Origin: Candidatus Latescibacterota bacterium
GTDB lineage: Bacteria > JAAXHH01
DNA: 64,000 nucleotides
NCBI GenBank assembly: GCA_022822725.1
Contig: JAJEAN010000007.1
Location: forward strand, 626,382-690,381
Direction of reading: 5' to 3'
In this document: piece by piece, positions 1 through 8,910 of the stretch
How positions within the stretch are numbered: the stretch's first letter is position 1
Layout of the letters: every line of letters begins with the position of its first letter
Program-made: the position numbers and the translations under genes
Notes under the pieces: model-generated
The model's input: only the letters and a program-made list of their open reading frames with translations
The model's database searches: none
Told to the model about the DNA's origin: nothing

Positions 1-276
1 TGCCGGGTCCAGGACGGCTTCCACCGCGGCCAGGACCACGGGAAACAGCGTGTCGGTACAGCCAGCCATCACCGTGTTGGCCGCGACCAGTTCCGCGGTG
101 ATGGTCCGCTTTCGTTCGGGGACCCGCCCGATTACCCGGCCCGGTTCGAGCCCACAGGCGGCCAGCATCCGGTCGACGCGTTCGCGGGTGGGCGGAACAA
201 CGGGCAGGCCGTCCGACCAGCCCCGGTCATAGGCGTACCCGATGGCATCGGATTCTGAGTCGACCTGGTGGGTCAT
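1..276 (-). CDS. UGSC-like conserved protein, N-terminal fragment (cut by window start)
   Basis: The window holds the first 92 codons of a gene that runs off the left edge. The ATG lies 8 bases after the stop of the membrane cytochrome gene, so the two are probably co-transcribed. The visible part contains WSDGLPVVPPT (about residues 20-30) and a later stretch VAANTVMAGC followed by FPVVLAAVEA. This pattern resembles the N-terminal region of proteins annotated as the UGSC (seleno)protein family, whose function is unknown. The defining UGSC/CGSC motif would lie outside the window, so the family call is tentative. That it is a real coding region is much better supported than its name. Confidence 0.5.
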   Translation of the reverse strand, partial: MTHQVDSESDAIGYAYDRGWSDGLPVVPPTRERVDRMLAACGLEPGRVIGRVPERKRTITAELVAANTVMAGCTDTLFPVVLAAVEAVLDPA

Positions 277-284
277 CGGCACCG

Positions 285-677
285 CTACTTGCCGTAGTAG
301 TTTTCGAGATAGGTCAGGATGGTATCTTCGGTCTGCCTGTCGAATTGCTTCAGGCCCTTTTCCGCCTGCATCCACCGGATGGCGTCCAGCCACTCCTCGC
401 GGTTCGCCCGGTACGAGCGGATGATCTGGGTCGGATGGCACTGCGCGCATTCCCGCTCCACGACGGGGTAGCCGTCGCCCATGATCAGCCGGGTACGTTG
501 GTTCAGTTCCAGTCCGGTCCGGGGATCGAACATCGCCACGGGCTTGGCCGCCTCGGCCCTGGCATTGGCCAGTGCGACTTTCGATCTTTCCGCTTCGTAG
601 TAAATCACGCCGATCACGATGGCATCAAGGACGATCACGAAGGCTATCTGGCCAAGGACGCGCAGAAACTTATTCAT
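285..677 (-). CDS. Membrane-anchored monoheme cytochrome c
   Basis: A 130-residue protein with one N-terminal hydrophobic helix (about residues 7-27, FVIVLDAIVIGVIYY) that serves as membrane anchor. A single heme-binding CAQCH lies near residue 78. The surrounding pattern, with CxxCH followed by an arginine-rich helix and REEWLDAIRWM, recalls small heme domains of quinohemoprotein dehydrogenases. Its likely role is periplasmic electron transfer. It lies on the same strand downstream of a TonB receptor and a PQQ-type dehydrogenase, which fits a role as electron acceptor for a periplasmic oxidation, but that link is inferred from position only. No clear distal Met ligand motif was identified. 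Confidence 0.75.
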   Translation of the reverse strand: MNKFLRVLGQIAFVIVLDAIVIGVIYYEAERSKVALANARAEAAKPVAMFDPRTGLELNQRTRLIMGDGYPVVERECAQCHPTQIIRSYRANREEWLDAIRWMQAEKGLKQFDRQTEDTILTYLENYYGK

Positions 678-715
678 GTGCGGCTCCTGTGTGCGATTCC
701 TGTGGGTTCAGCGAG

Positions 716-803
716 TACGGCTCATCCGGGGGATACGGCTCATCCGGGCCGGCGGGTTGTCATCTCGCATTCTACGCGCCGACGGCGGGTTGTCATCTCG
801 CAT
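716..803. repeat. Two direct duplications at the 3' end of the TonB receptor gene
   Basis: A 15-base word (TACGGCTCATCCGGG) occurs at 716-730 and 734-748, period 18. A 20-base word (GGCGGGTTGTCATCTCGCAT) occurs at 751-770 and 784-803, period 33. The second 20-mer copy spans the receptor stop codon (793-795), so the gene's last codons and stop have a duplicate in the intergenic gap. Confidence 0.85.
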
Positions 804-3000
804 CCGCACCGATGGGGAGGCCGAAACCCACGTACCACGTCCGGCCCGCGGCCGGCTCGAAGAAGCGGTCCCCGAAGGCGTTGGGGACGATGGAACCATT
901 GTAGCGCGTATCGAAGAGGTTGTTGACTCCGGCGAACACGACGCCACCGACCATCTCTCCATTGTAGGTGATTCCCGCTCGCACATCAACGAGGCCGTAA
1001 CCGTCGTTAACGAAGTCGGAAACGGGCTTATCGCTCCCCGGAGCGGGTCCGTTGAAGTCGTTGGCGAAATACTCCGACGTCCACTGCGCGTTCAATTCGA
1101 CGAATGCGCCATTGCCCGGGTGGGTGTAGGTGAATCCGGCGAACAGGTGATGGGACGGCACGCCGGGCACTTCGTTGTCCGACAACTGGAAGCGCGAGGG
1201 GCTTCCGTCGACCGTCCGCTCGACTTCGAAGTCGTCGAACCTGAACTGCATGCCCGTGTAGGCCATCGACAGGTTGACCGGGGCCAGGGGAGACCAGGTC
1301 AGCTTCAGTTCGACGCCCCGGTTCTGCGTTTTGCCCGCGTTGCGGAAAAAGACCTCGTCCGTCTCCGGATTGTCGATCTGGAAGGGCAGGAGCATATTGC
1401 GAATGCCGAAGGTGAAGAGGGCCGCGTCATAGGCGAACCCGGCGTCGGGCACGAATCCCTTTACGCCCGCCTCGAAGCCGCGGATCCGTTCGGGCTCGAG
1501 ATCCGGGTTGAAACCGCCGGCCTGCGTGGGCTGGTTGCTCAGTTCCGTGGTGGTCGGCGTCTGGAAGGCGGTGGAGAAATTGCCGTACACCGCCGTGAGC
1601 GGGGCGGGCCGGAACGCCACACCCAGGTGTGGACTGAACTGCGCCATGTTCCGCGTTCCCGAATCATCGGTCTGGTCACTCAGGAACCGGTCCGTCGCCT
1701 CGTACCGGAACCGGTCGTACCGTCCGCCGGCGGTGACCGAAACTTCGGGTGCAGGTGACCATTCCAGCTCCACGAAGGGGCCGAAGCCGTCGACGCCTTC
1801 CTCCTGGTCCAGCAGTTTGTCGCCGCGCGAGATCTCGTCGAAAACGCGTGCGTCGTCCAGCGTGCCCGCGAGGTCTCCCGGAATGCCGCCATTGCCGTAT
1901 TCACGCCGTTCATCGCGCTGTATCTCCAGATCCACTCCGGCCGTCATCCGCAAACCGCCGTTTCCGATCCCGCCCTCGCGGCTGTACACCCCCCGGATAC
2001 CCCCGGCCATGCGGTCCAGGTCGATGATCCGGCCCGGTATGGGATTGAACAGCGTGCGTCCCATGCCGAATACCGTGATCTCCGCTTCGGACCCGGGCGC
2101 CTCGTAACGCATGGACAGGCCGCCCTGGAACTGTCTGACCTTCTTGGACGCGCCCTGCCGCTGGACGAAGGCCCTTGCACTGGCGGGGTCCGACTCGGTC
2201 GTGGCCTTGTCGAGAGAGCTCGGGTTGTACTGGTACGGCGCGTTGTAGTAGTTGGCCACGGCCGTCACGGTCCAGGCATCGTCGATCATCCGTTTCCCTA
2301 CGGAGTTGATGCCCGTCGACCGCGCGGAGGCGTGATCGCGGAACCCATCGAACCAGAGCGTATTGAAATTAACAAGAAACCGGTTGCCACCCGATGTGCC
2401 GGCTGCCTTGCCCTGCAGGCGCCGAAGGCCATGTGAACCGGTGATGAAACGGGGCGTGACTTCGAACGGCCGGTCCGGAGCGTCTTCGGTGCGGATCAGG
2501 ATGACGCCGCCGGCCGCGTTGCCGTAAAGCGACGAACTGGGACCGCGCAGCACTTCGATCTGCCCCGCCGAGGTGAGATCGAGGTTGTTGAGCTGGGACT
2601 GGCCGTCGGCCATGGTCAGCGGAATGCCGTCCAGCACCAGCTTGACCCCGCGCACGCCGAAGGACGCACGGCTTCCCAGGCCGCGTATGCTGATCCGGTC
2701 GCCCTGCGAGACATTGTTTCGATTGTTAACGATAATCCCCGGAAGCCCACGGACGCTTTCCTCCAGGGACAGCCCCGGTTCGGCGAGCTGGATCTCGTCC
2801 CGGTCGATCCGGTCCACGGCATACGGTATGTCGAGGATCTCCCGGATGTAGCGGGTAGCGGTGACTTCAATGGGTTGAAGGACGTGATCTACGGCAACGT
2901 CGGTGGTGTCGGGTGTGGACTGCGGCCAGGCGTGGGCAAGGTGCGGATGCAATAACAGGTGCAGGAAAAGGACGCCGCAGGCTGGGAGTATCTTTTTCAT
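793..3000 (-). CDS. TonB-dependent outer-membrane receptor
   Basis: A 735-residue precursor. I start it at the ATG at 3000, which gives a signal peptide (MKKILPACGVLFLHLLL, then AHA). An upstream in-frame extension has no signal character. A TonB-box/plug region follows: IEVTATR, then LPGIIVNN, RISIRGLGSR and VLRGPSSSLYGNAAGG, all classic plug-domain motifs. The remainder is aromatic-rich alternating sequence typical of a 22-strand barrel. The barrel appears to end at TWYVGFGLPI, with a five-residue GADAR tail encoded by a sequence duplicated downstream. Such receptors import siderophores, cobalamin or other large nutrients; the substrate here is unknown. It sits 55 bases downstream of the DUF1080 gene. 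Confidence 0.93.
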   Translation of the reverse strand: MKKILPACGVLFLHLLLHPHLAHAWPQSTPDTTDVAVDHVLQPIEVTATRYIREILDIPYAVDRIDRDEIQLAEPGLSLEESVRGLPGIIVNNRNNVSQGDRISIRGLGSRASFGVRGVKLVLDGIPLTMADGQSQLNNLDLTSAGQIEVLRGPSSSLYGNAAGGVILIRTEDAPDRPFEVTPRFITGSHGLRRLQGKAAGTSGGNRFLVNFNTLWFDGFRDHASARSTGINSVGKRMIDDAWTVTAVANYYNAPYQYNPSSLDKATTESDPASARAFVQRQGASKKVRQFQGGLSMRYEAPGSEAEITVFGMGRTLFNPIPGRIIDLDRMAGGIRGVYSREGGIGNGGLRMTAGVDLEIQRDERREYGNGGIPGDLAGTLDDARVFDEISRGDKLLDQEEGVDGFGPFVELEWSPAPEVSVTAGGRYDRFRYEATDRFLSDQTDDSGTRNMAQFSPHLGVAFRPAPLTAVYGNFSTAFQTPTTTELSNQPTQAGGFNPDLEPERIRGFEAGVKGFVPDAGFAYDAALFTFGIRNMLLPFQIDNPETDEVFFRNAGKTQNRGVELKLTWSPLAPVNLSMAYTGMQFRFDDFEVERTVDGSPSRFQLSDNEVPGVPSHHLFAGFTYTHPGNGAFVELNAQWTSEYFANDFNGPAPGSDKPVSDFVNDGYGLVDVRAGITYNGEMVGGVVFAGVNNLFDTRYNGSIVPNAFGDRFFEPAAGRTWYVGFGLPIGADAR

Positions 3001-3055
3001 CGTGAACCGATTCGATGCGGCGGGACGGACGGGTGGGTCCGCCCCGCGGTGTACA

Positions 3056-3685
3056 TTAATCCAATGCACGAATCTTGACGTTCTTGAAGCGGATCTTGCC
3101 CTGGCCGAAGGCCTGCAGGACGACGACGCCGCTGTAGTGGGACGAATCCTGGATCTTCACCGCTTCTTCCCCGTTCAGGTTCACGGTTATGTCCCGGCCG
3201 TCCGCGGTGATGACCATGGTGTTCCACTGGCCTTCGGTAGTCGGTACCGGTTCATACTTGGCCAGCGCCACGATGCTGCCCGTGGTATAACCCGAACTGT
3301 GGGTGTCCGCGATATTGATCTCGTAAAAGGAATACTGGTTCACCCCCGCGCCCGAATCGCGCGGCCCGCGCACGAAGACACCACTGTTGTGGCCGGCGTC
3401 CTGGTTGAACTGCACGCTCAGTTCAAAGTTCCTGAATTCGTCGTAGGTCCCGATGTATCCGGGGCCCCGGCCCGTCACCTCGCCGGTGATCATGCCGTCT
3501 TCCACCGCCCAGGTGGCCGTGCCGCCCCGGTGGGTCCAGCCCAGGAGGGTCTCGCCGTCGAACAGGAGCTTCCATCCCGCCTCTTTCTCGGCGTCGGTCA
3601 GCATGTTGTCCTGCGCGGCGGCCGTGCCCTGCATACAGGCCATGACCAGTACGGCGGCTGCCACGCTCCACATGAAACGTTTCAT
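3056..3685 (-). CDS. Secreted 3-keto-disaccharide hydrolase domain (DUF1080) protein
   Basis: A 209-residue protein with a signal peptide (MKRFMWSVAAAVLVMACM, cleavage near AAAQ). It then has the concanavalin-like DUF1080 fold with the diagnostic WKLLFDGETLLGWTHRGG, a central SGVFVRGPRDSG, and a terminal FGQGKIRFKNVKIR. Many members of this family act on 3-keto-glycosides or are secreted carbohydrate-binding proteins. The catalytic role of this short single-domain member is not established. A good ribosome binding site (AGAGGAG) precedes the ATG. The gene lies between the PQQ dehydrogenase (74-base gap) and the TonB receptor on one strand, consistent with a common periplasmic carbohydrate-handling task. 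Confidence 0.88.
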   Translation of the reverse strand: MKRFMWSVAAAVLVMACMQGTAAAQDNMLTDAEKEAGWKLLFDGETLLGWTHRGGTATWAVEDGMITGEVTGRGPGYIGTYDEFRNFELSVQFNQDAGHNSGVFVRGPRDSGAGVNQYSFYEINIADTHSSGYTTGSIVALAKYEPVPTTEGQWNTMVITADGRDITVNLNGEEAVKIQDSSHYSGVVVLQAFGQGKIRFKNVKIRALD

Positions 3686-3759
3686 TGCGATTCTCCTCTG
3701 GTTACATCCAATTCGGTAGACTCTTCTGCCATCATGCCAGTCGCCGTCCTGACTGCCGG

Positions 3760-5748
3760 CTATTCGCCTTCTCCGGCTTCGGGCTCTTCACCCAGCTTCA
3801 ACGCGACCAGTTCGGCGGGACTGCCGATGCCGCCGATCGTCATGATGATGTACTGCACGTCATTGTGCATGTAGGTCATGGGCATGCCGCTCTGGGAGGC
3901 GGGCAGTTCGATCGAAGCCACCACCTCGCCCGTTTCCTTGTCGTAGGCGTGAAGATAGGGGTCTCCACCGAAACCCTCGCCCGCGAAGAGCAGCGTACTC
4001 GTCACCATGGAACCGATCCGGGTGGCCTTTCCGGTCCTGGGCAGATCGACGCCGGCGAGTTCGGGCAGGTCCTTGATGGACTGCGGCGTATCGCCGTTAG
4101 GCACCATCCAGACGTGGTCGCCGGAGTTCATATCGACCGCGGTGATGCGGCCCCAGGGCGGCCTGACCAGCGGGATCTGGCCGAAGACGCGCGGCGCTCT
4201 CAGGCTGGCCGAGAAGTAATCCATGTCCGACTCCTCGGGATCCGGCGCGCGTAGTGCCAGCTTCGATATACTGGTGTTGGAGGGAATGAAATTCACGCCG
4301 GTGACCGGATCGAGGCAGGTCATGTTCCAGTTGACCCCGCCGTTCGCGCCCGGGATCTGGATCGTACCGACGGTGCCGTCCGGTGCTTCAGCGAGCGAAG
4401 GCGGCTGGAAAAGCGGCCCGTACCGGTGGTTGGCCATCAGGTTGATCGCTTCCTGGCGCACCGCGGGAGTGAAATCGACCAGGTCGTCTTCTGAAATCCC
4501 CTGGTGTTCCCACGGAGCGGGCTTGACCGGTATGGGTTGCGTGGGCGAAGCCCGGTCGCCCGGTACATCCGAAGCAGGCACGTCCGTTTCAGGCATATCC
4601 CAGATGGGCTCGCCGGTCACCCGGTCGAAAACGTAGGAATAGCCCTGCTTGGTGTTCTGGATCACGATCTTCCGTTCCACGCCGTCGATGGTTACGTCGG
4701 CCAGGATCGGCGCGGCGGGATTGTCGTAATCCCAGATGTCGTGATGGACGATCTGGAAGTGCCAGATCTTTTCGCCCGTCGTGTAATCCACGGCCACCAG
4801 GCTGTTCGCGTACAGATTGTCGCCGAGACGGTGGCCGCCGTAATAGTCGTTCGTAGGCGCTTCTACCGGCAGATAGGCATAGCCCAGTTCGGTATCGGCG
4901 GAAATGGAGGTCCACACGCCGGCATTCCCGGTATAGGACCTTGAATTCTGTTCCCAGGTATCGGCGCCTTCTTCGCCTTCGTCCGGAATGACTTTGAACT
5001 TCCAGACAATGGCGCCGGTACGGGCGTCATAGGCAACGACGTCGCCCGGCGAGTTGGTCATCGACCTGGGGCGGAATCCCGCGGCGAGGGCCGGTGGAAC
5101 CAGGATGAGATCCTCTACGACCGTCGCGGGAGAGGTATTCGCCAGGTTGCCCACGGGCGTGACGTTTTCCGAATTGCGCCAGCCTTCCATCATGTCGACC
5201 ACGCCGTTGTTCCCGAATCCCGGTACTGGAATACCGGTGTCGGCGTCAAGGGCCACCAGGTAGAAGCCGCGAGTGATCAGGATGACCCGGTTGTCGCCCT
5301 GCCCGTCGGTCCAGAAGGAGACGCCGCGGCCCGAATTGCGGCGCGGAGCCGTTGCCCAGCGTTCTTCGTCCTCCACGGGCCGGTAGGTCCACATCGTCTC
5401 GCCTGTCTCTGGCTCGATGGCCATGGCGCTGCGCCGCGTACCCGCCGTGGAATACAGCATGCCGTCCACATAGATCGGCACAGGCTGGGCGTAATACTCG
5501 GGCCGGGGACCGAAGTTGTCCTGCTTCCACCGCCAGGCGACTTCGAGACGGCCCACGTTATCCGCGTTGATCTGATCCAGCGGGGAATACCGCGTATAGG
5601 CCAGGTCGCGGCCCAGCGTGCGCCATTCGCCGTCGGACTGTTCTACGGATATGATCTTGCCCGGGGCCCTCTGGGCCGCGGGTTCGCAGGCGGCCATCAC
5701 CATGATCGACATGGCCAGTACGATGGCCGGCGAGGTCCAGAAGTACAT
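3760..5748 (-). CDS. PQQ-dependent dehydrogenase, beta-propeller lipoprotein
   Basis: I use the ATG at 5748 (662 residues). It places a signal sequence at the N-terminus ending in the lipobox-like VMAAC, so the mature protein is probably acylated at Cys21. A longer TTG-initiated form is possible but adds 22 residues with no signal character. The body has repeated tryptophan-docking blades: GEWRTLGRDLAYTRYS, TGETMWTYRP, TGAIVWKFKV, TGEKIWHFQIVHHDIWDYD, TGEPIWDM and SGDHVWMVPNGDTP. These match membrane glucose/quinate-type quinoprotein dehydrogenases, which oxidise alcohols or sugars in the periplasm. No heme motif is present, so electrons would need a separate carrier such as the cytochrome at 285-677. 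The exact substrate is unknown. Confidence 0.9.
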   Translation of the reverse strand: MYFWTSPAIVLAMSIMVMAACEPAAQRAPGKIISVEQSDGEWRTLGRDLAYTRYSPLDQINADNVGRLEVAWRWKQDNFGPRPEYYAQPVPIYVDGMLYSTAGTRRSAMAIEPETGETMWTYRPVEDEERWATAPRRNSGRGVSFWTDGQGDNRVILITRGFYLVALDADTGIPVPGFGNNGVVDMMEGWRNSENVTPVGNLANTSPATVVEDLILVPPALAAGFRPRSMTNSPGDVVAYDARTGAIVWKFKVIPDEGEEGADTWEQNSRSYTGNAGVWTSISADTELGYAYLPVEAPTNDYYGGHRLGDNLYANSLVAVDYTTGEKIWHFQIVHHDIWDYDNPAAPILADVTIDGVERKIVIQNTKQGYSYVFDRVTGEPIWDMPETDVPASDVPGDRASPTQPIPVKPAPWEHQGISEDDLVDFTPAVRQEAINLMANHRYGPLFQPPSLAEAPDGTVGTIQIPGANGGVNWNMTCLDPVTGVNFIPSNTSISKLALRAPDPEESDMDYFSASLRAPRVFGQIPLVRPPWGRITAVDMNSGDHVWMVPNGDTPQSIKDLPELAGVDLPRTGKATRIGSMVTSTLLFAGEGFGGDPYLHAYDKETGEVVASIELPASQSGMPMTYMHNDVQYIIMTIGGIGSPAELVALKLGEEPEAGEGE

Positions 5749-6016
5749 TCTTGAAGATCGACTAATCACACGCTGCCTCCCGTGGTGCGGGTTGGGTGAT
5801 GATGCGGATTGCAAGTACAGTGTTCTGCGTTACAAGGAAATCCCGGAAACGCGGTACGGGGACCGGGCGGGATATCCTGTATACAAATAGAACGATGTTT
5901 GCATTGAATTGAGCGTACCTCGACCAATTTATTGTTCGGGTTTTCCGTTGTAAAGCCCTTTATGAGATGTAGCGCATCTTTCACCGAAATCGCGGGAATC
6001 GCGCGGCTGGGTCTTG

Positions 6017-7741
6017 TCAGTTTCCGCGCGGCCAGGGCGTCTCGGGCGGACCGAAATGCGGCGCGCCCAGCACGGGGGTCGACAGGCAGTAGAACCCATG
6101 GTTGGTGAATAGCCAGACCAGGTTCCGGTCGTATTCGACGTAAATCCCATGGGTCAGATTGCCCAGTGCGTATTCCGGCGTGCGGGACGGGTCGAACTTC
6201 GGTACGAAGTAAGCCGTAATCTTTGGATCGGAAAGATCGGAGACGTCGAAAACCTGTACGCCGGCGTTGTAGAAGGCATAGAGGAGGATGTCCTCCTTCG
6301 GCGTTCCGGGCTGGGTATAGTAGCCGCTTCGTTTCGGCCCGAAGCTCCCGCGCCGCTGCACGAAATCCGTGAAAGGCGCCTCCGCGGGCGGCACCGGCCG
6401 GGGCAGCGTACCGATCAGCCTGGGACTGGCCGGATCGTTCACATCGATCATGAGGATGTCTTTGTAGGGCTCCCAGCCGTCCTCGTTCAGCGGATAACCG
6501 GAGAAGTAGACCACGCCGGTCTTTTCAACCTGCGTCACGTTGATGTAGTCGCCTTCCGTGCCCGCGACGCTGGGTGGAAAGTTGAGATGGCCCAGTGCCT
6601 TGATTCCGGTTGGATCGGATATGTCCACCACGTAGAAACCCAGGCCACCCATGGCGGCGTATCCGTACCTCCCGCCATCCTCCACCGGCCTGGGCATGAA
6701 GATCGACATGCGCGCGCCGAACCAGGAGGTGCGGTTTCCGGCCCTGGGATTGGTCCGGTAGGCGGCCTCGTCGTCCGGGTCGCCCAGTTTCTGTCCCGGC
6801 ACGTTGAACTGGCTGAGAAACACGGGATCGGCCGGGTCGGACATGTCCCAGGCCTGATAGCCGGCCGAATACAGGTCGCTCGGGTATTCGGTCAGGGCAT
6901 ATTCCGCACTCGGCGCTGCGGCGACGAACATGTACCGGCCGCCGTGATAGGCCGGGATGTCCCGCACACCTGAACCCTGTTGCCGTCCGACGGGCGCGCC
7001 GGGGTTTTCGTAGTCCGTGGTTCGCTCGGTGAGCAAGGACCAGTCTTCCGGCAGAGGCCCGTTCATCTCGTATACCTTGAACCCTTTGAGATGATTGGCG
7101 TGGCGTATCGCCTTCACCTTGTCCGGTTCCGTTCGCTTGTCGCTCAGTACGCCGAAACGCCGGATCTCGAAGGCCTGCACCATGATGTACTTGCCCAGGT
7201 CCGCGTTCCACTGGATGGACGCGGCGCCGAACATGTCGTCTTCCGCATAGGGATTGACCTCTTCGCCGGGACCCTCCCCGGTCCACGTGCTGCCCTTTTC
7301 GTGCACGACCTTCAGGTCTCGCGGATCGGTGATGTCATAGATTTTCAGGGCACGCCGCACGTACTGGTACATGTACCTTCGGCCGTCGAAGTCCACGATG
7401 TTCTGCCAGGTATGGAAGGGTTCTACAGTAATCGGGTAGTAGGCCTCGACGGTCATGTCCTTCGCGTATTCGTTCGTATCCCAGTAGTCCAGCTGGCCTT
7501 CGAAGGGTTTCGACTCTTGCTGGTGCGGGGTGGCCGCAGGATAGACGAACCGGCCGGTTTCCGGGTCCATCCCGTAGCTGGCGGGATCGGGTGCGGGGGG
7601 CGTACGATCCTCCACCAGCGCGTCGGCGCGGAGGACATATTCGTCCGTAATGGTGGACTGGGGCGGGGATTCGCTTTCCGTGGAAGATACGCAGCCGGTG
7701 GCGATCGTTCCGCTCAGAAGCGCGGCAACGAGCGTCTTCAT
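6017..7741 (-). CDS. LVIVD-repeat lipoprotein
   Basis: A 574-residue predicted lipoprotein: hydrophobic N-terminus with the lipobox ATGC, Cys17, followed by an acidic Ser-rich stretch. The body carries LVIVD-type propeller repeats recognisable as ALKIYDITDPRDLKVV, FYVVDISDPTGIKALG, ILMIDVNDPASPRLIG and VQVFDVSDLSDPKITA. These repeats form beta-propellers in surface or periplasmic proteins of largely unknown function. Its ATG overlaps the stop of the upstream FAH-family gene by 4 bases, implying translational coupling and a shared task. A 268-base gap separates it from the PQQ dehydrogenase downstream. Confidence 0.85.
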   Translation of the reverse strand: MKTLVAALLSGTIATGCVSSTESESPPQSTITDEYVLRADALVEDRTPPAPDPASYGMDPETGRFVYPAATPHQQESKPFEGQLDYWDTNEYAKDMTVEAYYPITVEPFHTWQNIVDFDGRRYMYQYVRRALKIYDITDPRDLKVVHEKGSTWTGEGPGEEVNPYAEDDMFGAASIQWNADLGKYIMVQAFEIRRFGVLSDKRTEPDKVKAIRHANHLKGFKVYEMNGPLPEDWSLLTERTTDYENPGAPVGRQQGSGVRDIPAYHGGRYMFVAAAPSAEYALTEYPSDLYSAGYQAWDMSDPADPVFLSQFNVPGQKLGDPDDEAAYRTNPRAGNRTSWFGARMSIFMPRPVEDGGRYGYAAMGGLGFYVVDISDPTGIKALGHLNFPPSVAGTEGDYINVTQVEKTGVVYFSGYPLNEDGWEPYKDILMIDVNDPASPRLIGTLPRPVPPAEAPFTDFVQRRGSFGPKRSGYYTQPGTPKEDILLYAFYNAGVQVFDVSDLSDPKITAYFVPKFDPSRTPEYALGNLTHGIYVEYDRNLVWLFTNHGFYCLSTPVLGAPHFGPPETPWPRGN

Positions 7742-8910
7742 GGCTTGGCTTCCATGGGCGTGACGAGCCTGCCGATGCCCTCGATCTCCATTTCCACTAT
7801 GTCGCCCGGCATGAGGTATTCGGGCGGATTCCGGGCGCGGCCTACACCGTCCGGCGTGCCCGTGGCGATCACGTCGCCCGGATAGAGGGTCTGGACCGAG
7901 GTCAGATACCGGATCATGTACGCTTCATTGTAGATCATGTAACTGGTGTTGCTGTCCTGCTTTATCACGCCGTTGACCCAGGTCTTTATGTCGAGGTCGT
8001 CATGCTGGATGAATTCCTTCGGCACGATGTAGGGCCCGAAGGGGGCGGCGCGGTCGCTGCTCTTGCCGTTGAACCAGTTCGGCCCGGGGAACATGCGGTT
8101 GATCGGTTTCAGTCCGTCGCCGCCCCGGCGGCTTACGTCGAACAGTATGCTGTAGCCGAATACATAGTCGTGGGCGTTCTCCAGGGTCAGGTCCAGCGCC
8201 GGCCTGCCGATGATGATGGCCAGTTCGGCTTCCCAGTCGATGTTCACGTCCTTCGGCACGTAGTAGGGTTCGCCCGGATCGATGATGGTGGATCTTGGCG
8301 ACTTGGCGAAGAAATAAGGTTCTTCGGCGTCCACGTCCACTTCCAGGGCGGTGAAACCCGCGCCCCCGATGGCCGATTCTTCCATCTCGTCCGCGTGGGC
8401 CCGGTAATTCGCAGCGGCCGCCAGCAGGTTGTAGGGGTACTTGATCGGCGCCTTGAAGGAGACGTTCTCCGGATCGAATACGAAGGCCAGGTCCGGGTTC
8501 GACAGGCGGTTTTCCGCGCCCATGTAGTTCGCTATCGTGTACATGCGGTTGGAAACGGCGTCGTACTGCTCGATCAGCGCACGCATTTCCTTCGGAATGG
8601 ATACCGTCGGCAATCCAAGCTGACGGGTGACGTAGGCATTCGCCTCGTGCAGGTCCATCAGTCTCTCCTGACCCGGTTGGCCCGTCTGGTCCGGTTGGCC
8701 CGTCCGGACCGGTTGGCCCGCCTGGTCCGGTTGGCCCGTCCGGACCGCCATGCCGATGCGGATGGTTCCCGTGGCCTCGAAGGTTGCCAGTTTGAAGGGC
8801 GTGTCCGGCTGGTCCGAAACCTGGGACCGGGCCGTGCCAGGTGCAGTCAGCCATAGTGCGGCGCCAATCAACAGGACGGCGGCCGGCAGAAATCGTATCC
8901 GGTACGACAT
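7738..8910 (-). CDS. Exported fumarylacetoacetate-hydrolase (FAH) family protein
   Basis: I start at the ATG at 8910 because a strong GAGGAGG lies about 9 bases upstream; this gives 390 residues. Residues 1-30 look like a cleavable signal peptide (MSYRIRFLPAAVLLIGAALW then TARSQ). The C-terminal half is a typical FAH domain: AEEPYFFAKSPRSTI, DWEAELAIIIGRPA, FGYSILFDVSRR and VIATGTPDGVG, a fold that hydrolyses or decarboxylates C-C bonds of 2,4-diketoacids using a divalent metal. Family members are normally cytoplasmic, so export is unusual. Residues about 56-82 are a Gly-Gln-Pro tandem repeat placed where a beta-hairpin turn is expected (RIGMAV before it, RLMDLHEAN after it). The gene overlaps the LVIVD lipoprotein gene by 4 bases. 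Confidence 0.87.
   Translation of the reverse strand: MSYRIRFLPAAVLLIGAALWLTAPGTARSQVSDQPDTPFKLATFEATGTIRIGMAVRTGQPDQAGQPVRTGQPDQTGQPGQERLMDLHEANAYVTRQLGLPTVSIPKEMRALIEQYDAVSNRMYTIANYMGAENRLSNPDLAFVFDPENVSFKAPIKYPYNLLAAAANYRAHADEMEESAIGGAGFTALEVDVDAEEPYFFAKSPRSTIIDPGEPYYVPKDVNIDWEAELAIIIGRPALDLTLENAHDYVFGYSILFDVSRRGGDGLKPINRMFPGPNWFNGKSSDRAAPFGPYIVPKEFIQHDDLDIKTWVNGVIKQDSNTSYMIYNEAYMIRYLTSVQTLYPGDVIATGTPDGVGRARNPPEYLMPGDIVEMEIEGIGRLVTPMEAKP
8673..8744. repeat. 18-bp in-frame tandem array inside the FAH gene
   Basis: Four consecutive 18-base units starting CCGGTTGGCCCG. The last six bases vary alternately (TCTGGT, TCCGGA, CCTGGT, TCCGGA), giving a 36-base higher-order period. Read on the minus strand they encode six-residue units such as GQPVRT and GQPDQA. 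The length preserves the reading frame. Confidence 0.95.
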
